In this document: piece after piece, positions 11,089 to 23,908 of the stretch | How positions within the stretch are numbered: the stretch's first letter is position 1 | Layout: the number at the start of each line of letters is the position of its first letter | Origin: Diabrotica undecimpunctata | Lineage: Eukaryota > Arthropoda > Insecta > Coleoptera > Chrysomelidae | Length of the DNA: 64,000 nucleotides | Assembly (NCBI RefSeq): GCF_040954645.1 | Contig: NC_092810.1 | Span: 15,260,877 to 15,324,876 of the forward strand | Direction of reading: 5' to 3' | Translations under genes and position numbers: made by a program | Notes under the pieces: model-generated | Told to the model about the DNA's origin: nothing | Databases searched by the model: none | The model's input: only the letters and a program-made list of their open reading frames with translations

Positions 11089-13226
11089 TTAACCCTTTGA
11101 AGCCCGACTTCTATTAAATTAAAAAAAACAGAATTTTTGTGAAATTTATTGATTTCAGTATATTCGTAAATCAAATTCAGTCAAAATAAACAATGCTGGT
11201 CCTGAAGTATATCATGCATGATGTGATATTCTTAAGATACGAGGAGGAACATGGCGTTACAAAAATTAAATGAGAAATAAAAACCAGGTAGCACTTCTTT
11301 CTTCCTATTTTTCCTATTGTTTTGCATGGAACGTTGATAAACAATTTTTGTCGTGTTTGAGACAAAGTCCGATATTGCAAGATAAACATTTCCACTGTAT
11401 TCTGCTAACATTTGCTGTCGTGCTACATCTAAAAGAAATAGTTTTTTTGTGGCATATGAGAAGACTTTGAATGGCAGAGTTCCAAGAGAATATGCCTTTT
11501 TCTGCTGATGGTCTTCCCCTTTGTAATTGTTCTGGAGCTCCAATAAAGCCTCTAATCATAAAGAGCCATAACTCATTCAAAGACATACTTTTGGATTGGC
11601 TTCTTAGTTGAAATAGAATGAATGCGTTTATGACGCAAGCATTTATAAATTCAAAAAATATTCCATGCCACCACTTGTGTGATTTACGATTCGCCTCATA
11701 AAGACTTTTCAGCCTGTCAAATTTGTCAACATATCCCATATGTGAGTAGCAGAGTACTACCATATGTGGACATGAGACCTCATTCAGAGTAGCGCCTTTT
11801 TGTCTTCTCTTTACAACTTCGTTTGTTGCTGGATTTGGGTAATTTGCTAAAAGAATCACACTTCTGCGATTCATCAAATTTGATACAGATGGTCAATCTG
11901 TTGAAATACGGTAATCTGAATCTCCTCGATTCATTTATTTACCAGTTTTAAACTCTGGTAAATTCTTTCTTTTTTGTAATGATTTCACTTGCGTAAATTC
12001 CGTCAGATAATAAAGATCTCTGAAGATCAATATAGTTGAAAGAGTTGTCAAAGAACACTCGGTGGTGTTTATTTACTAAGGCCGTTATTAGATTCTGTAC
12101 GACTCGTTGTCCTAAGTTTTTTTCGGTGGGATTTCCCACTTTACCGGTATATATATCTGGAACTCGCACAAGAATTCGCTTGAATCTCCTCTAACACATA
12201 CATTGTAGCCACGTTTTATAGGTTTATTGGGCATTTACTGTCAGATATTGCTTCGACCTTTGAATCGTATTATAGAATCATCAATAGCTTAAAACTCATG
12301 TAGATTCAGTGCTGCAAGAAATGTTTTAGATAGATTAGAAACGATAGAATCTCTGAATATAGATTAGTTTGAAATACGATTAGGTGAATTAGATCGTCAG
12401 GAAATAGTTCAAAAAAGAGATATGTGGGGATTTCTGGGCAGAATTTGGAATGTTTGGGAATGTATTTTCAATGGATTGATTTTTTGTGTTATATAACTTT
12501 CATTTTGGGGCCAAAATATAGAGTTACCTAGCTTTGCTAGCCGTACTGCTAGCGGTACATCGTCTTCACTATTCGATTCCGATTCTTGATTATTTGGAGT
12601 ATTGTTTGTTTCATCTTGATTGTTAATTTGGTCTTCAAAGACGATGTCCATATTTCCAATATCAAAGACATCCTCAATATTTAGTCGCCGAAATTCATCA
12701 ACATCCAATTTATCTCTCAAGGCGCTTTCAATATCAGAGATAATTGACTTCTGGTCACTTGGAATTTCATTCAATAAGGTGTCAAACTCGTTTTGGGACA
12801 TATCTTCCAAATGCCTGAAGCTGCACTTTTGATTGTGCCCTTTTGAAGTGCTCTGTGGTCGTACCTCATAACACAGTGATCTGCAAAAAAAATTGAAATG
12901 TATTTATGAAACTAACAATACTTAGTGTGAAACAGTATTTAAAAATATTACCTACTTGTAATTTTTGTAATTAATAATAATTGAATAAACAAGTAAACAA
13001 TGAAAGTATATTGCTCTGTCAATACCGAATATCCGCTTCAAATGTGTGCTTGACTAATTATGTTATCCAGTCAATATGATTCAATCAAATCGGTTCTGTT
13101 CTAAACATATTGGACACTTAGAATATAATATAGGCAACCAATTTTACACACTAGTATGACTGTAAAACCGCTGGGAAGTTTGTAAAGGCGGCCATCTCAG
13201 CACACCGACAGTCGTCAAAGAGTTAA
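11089..13226 (-). mobile_element. piggyBac-type transposon with TTAA ends (copy E)
   Basis: Bounded by TTAA at 11089-11092 and 13223-13226. Inner ends CCCTTTGAAG and CTCTTTGACG (right end read on minus) are imperfect inverted repeats. The minus strand encodes the transposase in pieces: an acidic N-terminus (MEDMSQNEFDTLLNEIPSDQ, 12409-12810); a middle with VFFDNSFNYIDLQRSLL (11948-12169); and a C-terminal part (11314-11877) with MGYVDKFDRLKSLYEANRKS, HKWWHGIFFEFINACVIN and a final Cys cluster (WKCLSCNIGLCLKHDKNC). Stops separate the pieces. It sits inside a mariner-like gene with a TTAA target duplication, which is diagnostic for the superfamily. Confidence 0.87.
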
Positions 13227-13920
13227 GAGAAACAGGTTCAGTGGTCAGAAAAAATAATAAAATCTTGTTTTTTAACAATGTTTTTAACAATGTTTAACGT
13301 AGGAAATATCTTACACAACGAAAATTTATATCCTCTTCATTTTACAAAGATAACAAGTACTGCTACAAGGAGATTTTCCTACTCGTGAAGAATTCGGTAA
13401 ATGATTACAAAATTAGAAAAATCAAAATGATAATTTTTTCAGGTACATTTTGTTTTCGACAAAGCTACATTCACAAAAAATGGAATTTTTAATGTGCATT
13501 ATGCACAACGTAATTCGTATATTGGTGATAATCTCCACGTTATTTAAGAATTTAAGCATCAGCATTGGTTTAGCATAAATGTCTGGATATGAGTAGTTAA
13601 TAATTATCTATTTGGACCCGTGGAATTGCCTGCTCGTTTAAATGTTGCTGAATACTTACATTTCCTGCAGAATGCTTTACCTGATTCTTAAAAGATAATC
13701 CTTTAAATAGTCATCAAAACTTATAGTTTCTATATGACGGCTGTCCGACCCACTTTAGCAAAAATTTGCGGGACTTTATAATAACTACAAAGACCAATGC
13801 GTTGGAAGAGGCTTTTCAGTTGCTTGGCCACCAAGGTCGCCAGATTTTAATCCTTGCGATTGTTGTGTTTGAGAACACAAGATGCTTGCAACGAATTAAG
13901 AAATAACTGGAATTTTTGTA
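13227..13920 (+). pseudogene. Tc1/mariner-like transposase, catalytic part
   Basis: Begins RETGSVVRKNNK directly at the piggyBac target site. Further on come DKATFTKNGIFNVHYAQRNS with GDNLHV (13450-13540), GPVELPARLNVAEYLHFLQ (13617-13670), DGCPTHFSKNLRDF (13737-13780) and, in a shifted frame, SVAWPPRSPDFNPCDC (13817-13860). This is the order of an IS630/Tc1-mariner DDE domain as found in DUF4817-linked insect genes. Several frameshifts and stops make it non-functional. Confidence 0.75.
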
Positions 13921-16299
13921 ATAATTTGGAGTTCTCTAAGCAAAACGGCAAATTTATGCGTAGGGACTAATGGTCATCAGATCGAGCATCTATTGTAACT
14001 ATCTTCTTTTGATACTTGTTTTTGGCAATTTGGCGCTTTTAGAATTCAGATTATGCAATTTTAACGTTGTGTGTGAAAACTTTCTTGGATTAACAATTTC
14101 TATTTTGCAATACCTAACTGTTAAATTAAACTTCTTGAAATTTTTGTAGCTGAATACATGTTATGATATTTTTCCTATTATCATCATTATCATTTTCATA
14201 TTATCGAAATTAAGTAAAAAGTGATGTTTATTCTGTTGCATATTATGTTTATTATGTGTTGTTATCACGAAGTTTATCAAAAACAGTTGGTAGATACCTG
14301 TATCAATGAGTGTCACGAAAAAGGCTTTCTATTTGCTAATTATTCTAGTCTAAAGTTACTAGAACGTCTACTTATTTAATGTGAATACTTAAATAGACTA
14401 TTATTACTACTTATTTTCATTAGTTTTTGCGTTTCTCTCGAATATTTGTACCTATACTGTCATGATTTATTTACTTCTTTAATTAATGGATCCACGTATA
14501 CCACAAACTGTGACTTTATTTAGATTATCGAACTCTAAAGTAGACTACGTACATTGTGTATACAATATACCTGTATATTTAGTTAATTACTTTTCATGTT
14601 TCACTAGCATGTTATTATAAGCTTTGAGAAGTGATTATATGTACATTACAAGTTGTGCAAAATAATTTATGTCAAGCCAATCCTCCCTAGTTGGCATTAC
14701 TTACTCACTTTTAAGTTGTTGCAACGAACCGAATTAAATAAGAAACAAAATATTCTCCTAAAAATTCTATTTCTACAAAGCAGATACTACTTCTTTTATT
14801 GCCATTATAGACGTTATTCGTTTGTCGAAAATCTGGTGTTGTCACTAAGTGCCGCAGTTTATTCTGATTTATAACTTGTATGTGACCCAAATGCCTTTCT
14901 GAAAACGTGCGGAAAACTTGCAATATACTGTAAATGATCTAGTTTTTAGAACATCATGTTGAATGAAAAATTGCAGTGATATCTATGACGCAGTTCTCAA
15001 TATTTTTCAGATGAAACGAAAAATCTAAAAAAAAAATTTTTATTTTATTTATTATCAATTTAAGTATATAAGTACATAATTATATTCGATACAAAATAAT
15101 AAATAACTTTTATTCTGTCTTCCTTTGTGGAAAGATTTGTTCTTTTTCAATTATTTCATCATTTTCGAACATAAGCCATTGTTTTGCTTCCAATTAAAGT
15201 ATACACATGGGTGCAGGACTCGTTATATTATATTCAAAAAAATTGCTAAGGTATGACTGATAGTGTTATTTGTATGTTTCAAAAGACAAAAGTTATTTGT
15301 GTATTATAAAATTTAAGTATAAAAGGAGAACAACGTAGGCATTGTAGAACAACTAATGATGGATACAAATGAGATCAAAAGTGGCATCTGAAGGATATTT
15401 GCCAACTCTCTAAAGCCGGAATCCGCATATATTTCATACAGTTTTTGACAGGTGCACAGTTACTAGTAAACAGAACGAAAAGCAATTATCAAGCTTCGAA
15501 GTTTATTTCTGAGAAAAATATAATTATCTTGAGTGTCAAAATAACCGACTTCTTGATTAATTAATGTCGAATGAATCAATGTCGTAACATTACGTAGAAG
15601 TATGATTACGCAGCAAAATTAAGACACAACAGATGAATTATCAGCCGAATCAGCAGCTAAATCAACTATTGATGCAACTACACGACGAAGCAGATACTTT
15701 TATCTTAGAACTGTCTATAAAAAACTGAAAATTCCGCCAAATGAAGAACTGAAATACAAAGTAAACGCATCCTATGAAACAGGAATGATTTAATAACACA
15801 GTCTGGTTCATTTCACACTAGTTTTTTGAATTGATTGTACAATTTATGGAGATCACTCAGACGCACTTGCAGAAAATATGATAGATCTTGTTATTGTATA
15901 ATCTATTCGCTTATTGTAGAAATATTCGCTTGCCAATAATGGCAATAGCTAAACGATACGATAAACTTAATGATCATAATCATGACTTTTTTCGTTTTTA
16001 TTTGCTTAACTATAATTACAATAACTACTTGACAAAGACCCTAGGATCACCATGTAAAGTAACATGCTTTTGTAGGATTTGAGGCAAGGGCAGTGGTAAG
16101 TAAGGTTCTTTTCAATGGTCAGTAGATAAAAAAGAATGAAATATCTTCATTGAACGGACATTTAGCTTATTTTGATCTGTAATTCTATTCTTTTGCTGGG
16201 TATTTAGCGCCCATGCCTTAAGAATTAGCACACTTCATTTAATAGTAATATAATACCTTTCTCTTGACCACAATTATACAATCTTGACCAAATTTAATA
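13921..16299. other. No gene recognised (2.4 kb)
   Basis: AT-rich. Short open frames at 14653-14923 and 15888-16082 show no family-like motif. A segment near 15640-15780 has coding-like composition but was not recognised. Confidence 0.45.
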
Positions 16300-16303
16300 T
16301 TAA

Positions 16304-19040
16304 CCCAAGAGTAGTCGGGTAGGGCCTGTGAGACCAGCGACAATTTATTTTTAATGCCTCACGGCCTATTTTATGTCCGAGTGCGCTGCGTTCGTCAGTA
16401 TGTTTCCGTCCACATCTCGAACAACAGTGAAAAACGGGGTTTGCATTAGTGTAAAATAGTTCGCTTGTTATTTGCACTTTTGGCCTGTCAGACTCTACGC
16501 GACTATTCGAGTAACTTTTGTGAGTTCGACAAGTAAATTTATTTTCCTATTTTTTGTGAAGTATAATCTACATAGAGTAGGTATTTTAATTCATATGGTT
16601 ATATATAAATATACCTAGCAATGTTCCAGCCTTAAATTTTTTTCTCTTGTATTTCAGATTTTAGTGATGGATCCTTATCTGAAATAAATTCAAAGATACC
16701 AACAGCTCTATGATGCAGTAGAAGAAGAAAATATTGATTTGGAAAGCAAGCCAAAATCAGACAGGTGTGAAGAAAGTTGCCACAACACAGACAGAGAAGA
16801 AGAATTTAAGCAAGAATTGGAGGAAGGATTGGGGGAGAAACCTACAACTTTAAAATATTTTGAAACAAATACGAAAAACAGGTAGCTCTTTCAATGTGCA
16901 AAATATGGGGTATCCTGGAGAAAAAATGAGCTTTCAAAAAATATTCGTACAAGACGTTCTAATTCAATTTTATACTTACCAGGTTCAATTGGAAACCATT
17001 GTACAGAACATAAACATATTTATTTCTAAACTGAGAAACAATTATGCAGATCCACATGAAGGCAGACCTACAGATACTATGGAAATAAAGGCGTTATTAT
17101 ACCTAGCTGGAGTTTTCAAAGCAAGCCGCCGAAATTACAAAGAATTTTGGGCTACTGATGAAATAGATAGTTTCGAGCTACTATGGCTCATAGGCGATTT
17201 GTATTCTTGCTGCGTAACTTGCGTTTTAATGACGTAAATACTAGAGAAGAAAGAAGAACCATAATTAAACTTGCGCTAATAAGAAACGTTTTTGACCAAT
17301 TCAATCAGAAATACAAACTTAATTACGATCCTGGATCTTACTTAACTTTAGACGAGATGCTTTTTGCATTCCGTGGACGTTGAGAATTCTGCAAGTACAT
17401 CCCGAATAAGCCAGCCAAATATGGCATAAAAGTATTTTCCTTCTTCTTCTTCATGTGCCTTGTCCGTTCCGAACGTTGGCAATCAACATGGCTATTCTGA
17501 CTTTGTTTACGGCAGATCTGAATAGTTCAGCAGATGACAATCCGAACCATTGCCGCAAGTTTTGGAGCCACGAGTGTCTTCTCCTCCCTGGACCCCTTCT
17601 GCTGTCTATTTTCCCTTGAATGATCAGCTGTAGTACTCTATATTTATTATGTCTCATAACGTGACCCAAGTAATACAACTTTACGTAATATACGTCGGTA
17701 AGCTCACATTTTGAAGGCCTCTACTTTTTTCATCACTGTTGCGATTATTGTCCACGCCTCCATTCCATATAACAAAAACCGGGAATACATAACATTTCAG
17801 AAGTCGAATTTTGAGAGGTAGGGTGAGGCTTTTAGAGGTGAAAATATGCTTCATGCTAGTGAACGATGCTCTTGCCTTTTCTACTCATATACGTATTTCC
17901 TTCGCTTGATCCCAATTTGAGTTAACTGTTGTTTCCAAGTAGATGTACAAATCCACGTGTTCAATTCTTTCATTGTCTAATATTAGTTGCTGTGGTGGTT
18001 GTTGGGTTTTGCTTACTAACATCCATTTGGTTTTTGTGATATTTAGTCTGAGTCCGTATTGTGCACTTGTTTTTTGTTTCTTACTTATTAGGCAACTCAG
18101 TTCCTCCATGCTACTTGCTAGAATCACAGTGTCATCAGCATACCTTATGTTATTAATTATTTCTCCATTTATCTTTACGCCTTCTGTATTTTCCTTAGTG
18201 GAAGCCAAATGTTTTTATACGGTAAATATGGAAGTATAGGTTGGAGCTCAGCTTCCAGGGCCATATCGCGTTATTACTAAAACCACCGATTTAGTGAAAA
18301 AAATATGTGAGCCTGTATTTGGATCGTCTAGAAATATAACCATGGATAATTAGTTCGCAAGTGACAAAATTTTAAAACGCATGCTGGAGCACCACAAAAT
18401 TACAATTATTGGAACAATTCAAAAAATAAAAGAGATATTTCAAAGGAACTTCTTGATCCCAGCAAACTAGATCACTCGTCTATGTTTGCATTTTCCAAAT
18501 TTATTACTTTCGTGTCATATATCCCAAAGAAAAAAAAAGTCGTGACGTTGTGAGCATCTTTTTACTAAATTGAAACGGTTGGCCACCGAAGATTGCCAAT
18601 GGTCATTTTTTATAATTTACTCAATATTGCAGGCATCTAACGTCATACATAAATGTAATGAAAATGAAAACGACCTAATTTCGGAACGAAGATTGTTTTT
18701 GAAATCAATTGGCTTTGATTTGACAAGAGAGAACTTGCTAATTAGAGCAAAAGACCCTTATTTACAAAAGGATATCAGAAATATCGCCCAAAAGTAGATG
18801 TCGTTTTGCCGTTTATTTTATTTATTAAATGTAAGAGAAGTACAATTTTGTTAACTTTTTTTTTTGCATTTTCTTAAAGATGTTGTTTACTTTATCATTG
18901 GGTTTAAAATGGTTAACATGTACTGAAAAATAAAATAATAAAAGATTGTACGTATATCAAATAGTTTTATTTTAATCTTTTCTAATGTATTGTGTAAAAT
19001 AAATACTGGGTCTCACAGACTCCACCTGACTGAATATATG
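16304..19040 (+). mobile_element. piggyBac-type transposon split by a LINE (copy C)
   Basis: Starts after TTAA (16300-16303) with CCCAAGAGTAGTCGGGTAGG. The right end near 19005-19036 reads, on minus, AGTCAGGTGGAGTCTGTGAG, an imperfect inverted match. The transposase on plus begins at about 16668 (MDPYLK, then a stop), with an acidic N-terminus, LYLAGVFKASRRNYKEFW (17098-17150) and YDPGSYLTLDEMLFAFRGR (17325-17383). After a LINE insertion (17438-18208) it resumes with LVKKICEPVFGSSRNITMDN (about 18290-18350). The C-terminus runs to about 18797. Several stops are present. The same family is copy B at 9047-10658. Confidence 0.85.
17438..18208 (-). mobile_element. LINE fragment inserted into piggyBac copy C
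   Basis: A minus-strand reverse transcriptase fragment. At 17885-18208: GEIINNIRYADDTVILASSM (YADD box), LRLNITKTKWMLVSKTQ. At 17451-17678 the 3' end: YYLGHVMRHNKYRVLQLIIQ, GRRRHSWLQNLRQWFG and NVRNGQGT. The 3' tail is a short (GAA)n seen as CTTCTTCTTC at 17440. Piggybac coding sequence flanks both sides, and comparison with copy B shows the uninterrupted order. It is the same LINE family as 22105-22506 and 30678-32868. Confidence 0.87.
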
Positions 19041-19322
19041 ATATTTTTTAGTAATAAATAATCTTTTTAATACATTTTATAATAATCCTAATAATTTCTC
19101 TCATAACACTACAATCCCTTGCCAGATCATGACTCCCATTTCTGTAAATGTAATAATGAATCTATTGGTATAAAAAAAATTAATGGGAAAATCCCAGTAG
19201 TTGGCTGTGGAATTGGAACAATGTAAAACCATATACTGATGTCATAGCTACAATTTTAGTTAGCTTCAGTAACAAAAGAAGGCACTGAAGATGATCTGAT
19301 CTAGATCGAAAACGTCACGTTA

Positions 19323-19774
19323 TGGTGGGTACACATATGCGAGCCGAACTGTTTGCGAACTGCTCGTGAGCTGTTCGCGAAGAGTTCGTCGAAAATATGT
19401 TTATGTTCAGGCTATCCAATACCCTAACTATCTAATGAAAAACCAAGAATTAATTTACTTCGTTATTCTAAACATTTTGGTATTTTGTTTACATTATCTG
19501 TTATTAATTTCTCTCGCTACTTAGATAAGCCGCGCTCGTTCAGCAATTTTGTTTAACAGAATGATATCATCGCACACTTGGCAGAAACAATTTATAGACA
19601 CAATTTATAGTTCTGCGAACATTCTTTGTGTTCGTCCCAAAAACCGACATGCTGTGGTTCCTGACGAGCAACGAACGAACAGCTCGCTAGCGGTTCGTCC
19701 CGTCGTACAAATTAACGAATATAGCGTTCACAAACGGTTCGCGAACAGTTCTGCTCGCATATGTGTACCCGCCT
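19323..19774. mobile_element. Short TIR element (MITE-like) with TTA duplication
   Basis: The ends are inverted repeats of about 35 bp: left GGGTACACATATGCGAGC, then GAACTGTT and GCGAAC; right is its reverse complement with few changes. It is flanked by TTA at 19320-19322 and 19775-19777. At 452 bp with no transposase, it is non-autonomous. The TTA duplication and G-rich ends fit PIF/Harbinger-type mobilisation. The interior is rich in CGAAC/GTTCG words. Confidence 0.82.
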
Positions 19775-19777
19775 TTA

Positions 19778-21360
19778 GGCTACGGCTCTACGAGCGACAG
19801 ATTGTCGCTAGCAGTAGCTGTAAAATTACGGCGGCAGTAAAGCAGTAAAATCATGGTTCCACGAGCGACAATTTACAGCGCGGATATCACCGCGTTTTGG
19901 TCTTGTAGTGGCTAAATGAGCGTTAATATGACGCAGCTACAATCAGTGGTATCTTGTCCGTTTATATAATGTCCGTGTATATAGCAGATAAAATAAATAA
20001 ATAAATAAGTAAAATAAATTCACACCGATAATACAATAATATAGTATGGGTAATCTATAATTTCAACAAAAAGTTGCTATAATATTGGCATTGTGCCGTC
20101 GACGTAGGGTTAAAAAACAACGGAAATGGTAGATTCACCCTGTTCTAGTGCCTAAACAGACAGAAAGAATTTTTTTTCTTTTACACAACAAATTAAAAGA
20201 ATATCCTGACGTTTTTTAAATATTACAGGATGTCAGTGTCTTCTTTTAATTTTTTATTATGTGAAATAGTTGATCATACGAAAACAGGATACATCAATGC
20301 GTGATAGCCTAAGCCCAGAAGAAAAATTAGCAATTATTTACCTTAAAGTAAGATTTCAAATTACATATTTTATAATCCTATACATGAATCTACGTAAAAA
20401 TAAAAAAAAATAAAATATTTAACTATTTAACTTTCATTAGAATAAAAAGGGGCCGCCACCACTTCTTACCTCTACGTATTCTGTAAGACGGCTCCCATAT
20501 GTCGATTATATTCATTTATCATATTGGGTTGATGTAATGAATCTTCCTTTTTAAATATCTAACTTGCTTTTTTATGTTACAATAATTTAAAAAATTCTGA
20601 TGCGACATAAAATCTGCTTTGTTGCATTCTTTTATTTATGAATCACGCCAAGCTACCGAAAACGAAACATTAGTACTGAAGGATAATAAAATGTTACTAT
20701 AAACAATAATTATTAAAATTTTATTATGATTAGACATGATAAGACAACCACTTGTATAGAAATGAATCACCAGTTCGAAGAAGGAAATCCAAAAAATAGA
20801 TTTTCGGGAAATCAATAAAAACTGTTTATTCTCTCTATTCAACTTTTTCTTGTTTAATGATGGCATCTATTATTAAGTACAGTTTAATACGGTTAATTGG
20901 GATTGAAAAAAAAAAACATCCATTGATTTTTGTTATCTAGAATATCGATAAAGAAAATATTGGATTTATTTCTTTCTTAGACCTTATAATTTTTTGTTGC
21001 GATTTGAGACACAAAATTGTATGAAAAAACTTTAAAGTAATTTATAAAAACAAAGAAACAACTTAACAAACACAGAGAAATAAACAAACAAGAACAAAAA
21101 TATCCGATTAAATGGCAATTACCGCTACAAGCGACAAATTACTGCTAGTGGAGCCACAAACGCGGTACAAATTACTGCTAAAAAATAGGTCCGGATCTAT
21201 TCGAACGCGACACGACCTTGACGACGCGTCTCGGCCTCGAAACGAAGCGACAATCTACAGCGCGTTGGAGCCACTCAGTATCACTGCTGTTGTTTTCATT
21301 TATCAAGCTACATTTTACTGCTACTGCTAGCGACAATCTGTCGCTCGTGGAGCCGTAGCC
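19778..21360 (+). mobile_element. PIF/Harbinger-like element, 1.58 kb, directly abutting the previous MITE
   Basis: TIRs of about 40 bp: left GGCTACGGCTC, then GACAGATTGTCGCTAGC and AGTAGC; right is the reverse complement at 21319-21360. It is flanked by TTA (19775-19777 and 21361-21363); the left TTA is shared with the adjacent MITE. Subterminal copies of the GCGACAA word recur near 19868 and 21130. Inside, a short frame at 20297-20350 resembles the start of a Harbinger transposase, but no long ORF remains. Flanks and TIRs are clear; superfamily is likely, not proven. Confidence 0.8.
20297..20350 (+). pseudogene. Possible first-exon remnant of a Harbinger transposase
   Basis: ATG at 20297 opens MRDSLSPEEKLAIIYLK, which resembles the 'L(T/S)PEEKLA' segment common before the catalytic part of PIF/Harbinger nucleases. 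A GTAAG splice-donor-like sequence follows at once. Nothing recognisable continues downstream, so it is a relic. Confidence 0.4.
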
Positions 21361-21363
21361 TTA

Positions 21364-22100
21364 TGCTACTGTATAAATTTTGACGACACTTTTTAAAAGT
21401 TTTAATTATATGTTTTATACCTAAATACAAATGTGAAGTGTTTTACTTCTGTATCAGAATCTATTGGAGATTTTTTGATCAAATTTTTGGAAACTCCTGG
21501 TCACACTTCTTCTTTGGAATTAATCTTATTCAAGTAAATGTATTTTCAATATTTGAATTAGGTTTAAAATTAATTATTCAAAGATTAAATCTATTTAAAT
21601 AGTGTTTTAACATGTTTTGGCCAAAATATTCTTGGTCGGTCTATTAACATATTTTCCCCAATCTCTCCACAGCAATTACACATCCACATATACATTTCTT
21701 GCCTTTTTAGTTTGTAGTATATTCCGTAATACGTCTAATTGTACTTAACGTCTTTTGAACACTATAAGGTTTTAGAGACAAAGTAGTTTTTACGCTCCCA
21801 AAAACGTTACAAATGACTGAAAAATATTTCAACGTAAAGTTCACGAATTAAAGAAAAGCGAATTGATTGAAAAACTTTTCTAAGGACGTCTTAAACTTTT
21901 TGTATTAATGTTCTTCTAACCGAAGTAAGTATTTTTTGCAGGAGAATTTTAAACTCGTGCAAAGCAGCTTTGCAACAAGGGACAAAGAAAGTAGAAAACT
22001 TTTGAAAGATATTTATAGCGACTCAACTCTAGTTTTAGGCAAGTAAGGAACTTATATACACTTTAAAACGTGTTTCGTTAACTAAAAAATAATTAATGTT
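21364..22100. other. No gene seen
   Basis: AT-rich, no recognisable coding sequence or repeat. Confidence 0.5.
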
Positions 22101-22104
22101 ATCA

Positions 22105-22506
22105 AAATTATATTTTTGAGCCTTTGGGATTGGGTATACAGACGACTACTGAAAATAAGCTGGATCGACAGAGTTAGAAATGAGGAGGTCTTTAGACGGC
22201 TGAACCAAACAACACAACTGGTCAATATAATAAAGAAACGCAAGCTGGAATACTTCGGTCGCATTATGAGACACCCTGAAAAATATGATCTTTTACATCT
22301 GATCATTCAGGGAAAGATCCAAGGTAATCGTGGTAATGGTAGAAGAAGAACAACATGGCTGAAAATCTAAGGCAATGGTATGGAAAATCAACTACATCGT
22401 TATTTAGAGCTGCTGTCAATAAAGTCACGATAGCGAATATGGTAGCCAACATGATATCCAATGATCGATAACGGTCATGGAACTGGAAGAAGAAGAAGAA
22501 GAAAAT
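22105..22506 (+). mobile_element. LINE 3' fragment with (GAA)n tail
   Basis: The C-terminal end of an RTE-like ORF2 reads RLLKISWIDRVRNEEVFRRL, KKRKLEYFGRIMRHPEKYDL, LHLIIQGKIQGNRGNGRRR, then AVNKVTIANMVANMISN after a frame change. The 3' tail is GAAGAAGAAGAAG at about 22484-22502. Everything 5' of the thumb is missing. It is the same family as 17438-18208 and 30678-32868. Confidence 0.85.
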
Positions 22507-22639
22507 TATATTGCTGGTAACGATTAAGGCGTTAACACGTTCGCGACGAGGGTAGTTTTATGTATCCATCCATAAAAGTGTAACATTTTTTTAAATTGTT
22601 TTCGCTATATTTGGTTATTTTATTGTAAATAAATGTTAA

Positions 22640-23770
22640 TCTTTCAACCTTTCAACTCATATAGTCTTTATAGATCTGATAAAGGCATACGATAGTGTAC
22701 CACTTTCAATGCTTTGGGTAGCAATGGAAAAACAAGGAATAAGCAAATAAAATATACAACCAGTAGGTACAACAGCTCTACAAAAATATGACGGCAAACA
22801 TTAAAACTGGAAATAGATTAACTAGAGAAATTCCTATTAGTAAGGGCCTAAAGCAAGGCTGCTGCATAGCACCTACACTCTTCAAAATATATCTAACTGA
22901 GGCACTCTCAGTGTGGAGAAGAAAGTACTGCAATATGGGCATCCCTATCGGAGATGATAGATTGTACACGATACACTTCGCTGACGACCAAGCCATTCTA
23001 GCTGAAGATGAGAGTAATGTAGGCTACATGCTTAGAAAACTGGAAGATGAGTATACCAAATGGGGCCTCGCAATTAATATACAAAAAACTAAGTACTTAG
23101 TTGTAGGAGAAAAACCAGAAAGCCTACAAATCGAAATGTGAACTATAAAACCAAAAGACAATTTTAAATACTTGGGAGTCCAAATAACATCAAAAGCAGA
23201 AAGTAGCGAAGAAATACACTCCAGGATTGGCCAAGCAAGATCAGCCACCAGACAGCTACACGGACTATTATGAAATAAAAAAAATAACAAAAGAAAATAA
23301 AAGAAGAATTTATAAAACAATTATAGAAAGTATTGGGCTGTACGGCGCCGAACTCTGGGAAATAAACCAAAGAAACAAATCAAAAATTAAATCCATGGAA
23401 ATGAACTACTGGAGACGATGTTGCCAGCTTACTAGACTTGATAGGGTGAGGAACGAAGATATTCGTAGAGAAATGGAAATCGATCTAGACATAATAGACA
23501 CAATCGAAGCCAAAAGACTTAACTGTTATGGACACCTTCAGAGAATGCCTGAAAATAGATGGCCAAAAAAAATAGAAGAATGGTCTCTGCCAACTAGAAG
23601 AAAACGAGGTAGATCAAGAACATCCCGGAGAGACGATGTCGACGATGCAATGACCGCCAGAGATCTAACAACTGAAGATTGCTTCGACAGAAAACGCTGG
23701 AAATTAGGATGCGAGAAGCGGCGCCAGCTGTAGAAGACTCGCTTGTTATATTTATATATATATAAATATT
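22640..23770 (+). mobile_element. RTE-type LINE reverse transcriptase, 5'-truncated
   Basis: Starts within the palm (FIDLIKAYDSVPLSMLWVAM, 22660-22720), continues at 22788-23141 with GLKQGCCIAPTLFKIYL and IHFADDQAILAEDESNVGYM (FADD box), then LGVQITSKAESSEEIHSRIG in another frame, and at 23227-23733 the C-terminus: LNCYGHLQRMPENRWPKKIE, RRKRGRSRTSRRDDVDDAM. The stop is followed by a TATATTTATATATATATA tail. Stops near 22750 and frameshifts near 23140 and 23230 break it. It is close in type to the copy at 562-1965. Confidence 0.87.
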
Positions 23771-23908
23771 AATCCTATATCAACATATTGTGTTTTTTCT
23801 TAGTTTTGGGTGTTTTTTGTGTATGAACCACCGGTGGGCCACAACGTCCCTGAGTTTTTTATTTCAGATAATCGTTAAATAGCATATCTGAGTAGCAAAC
23901 CTGTGAGA

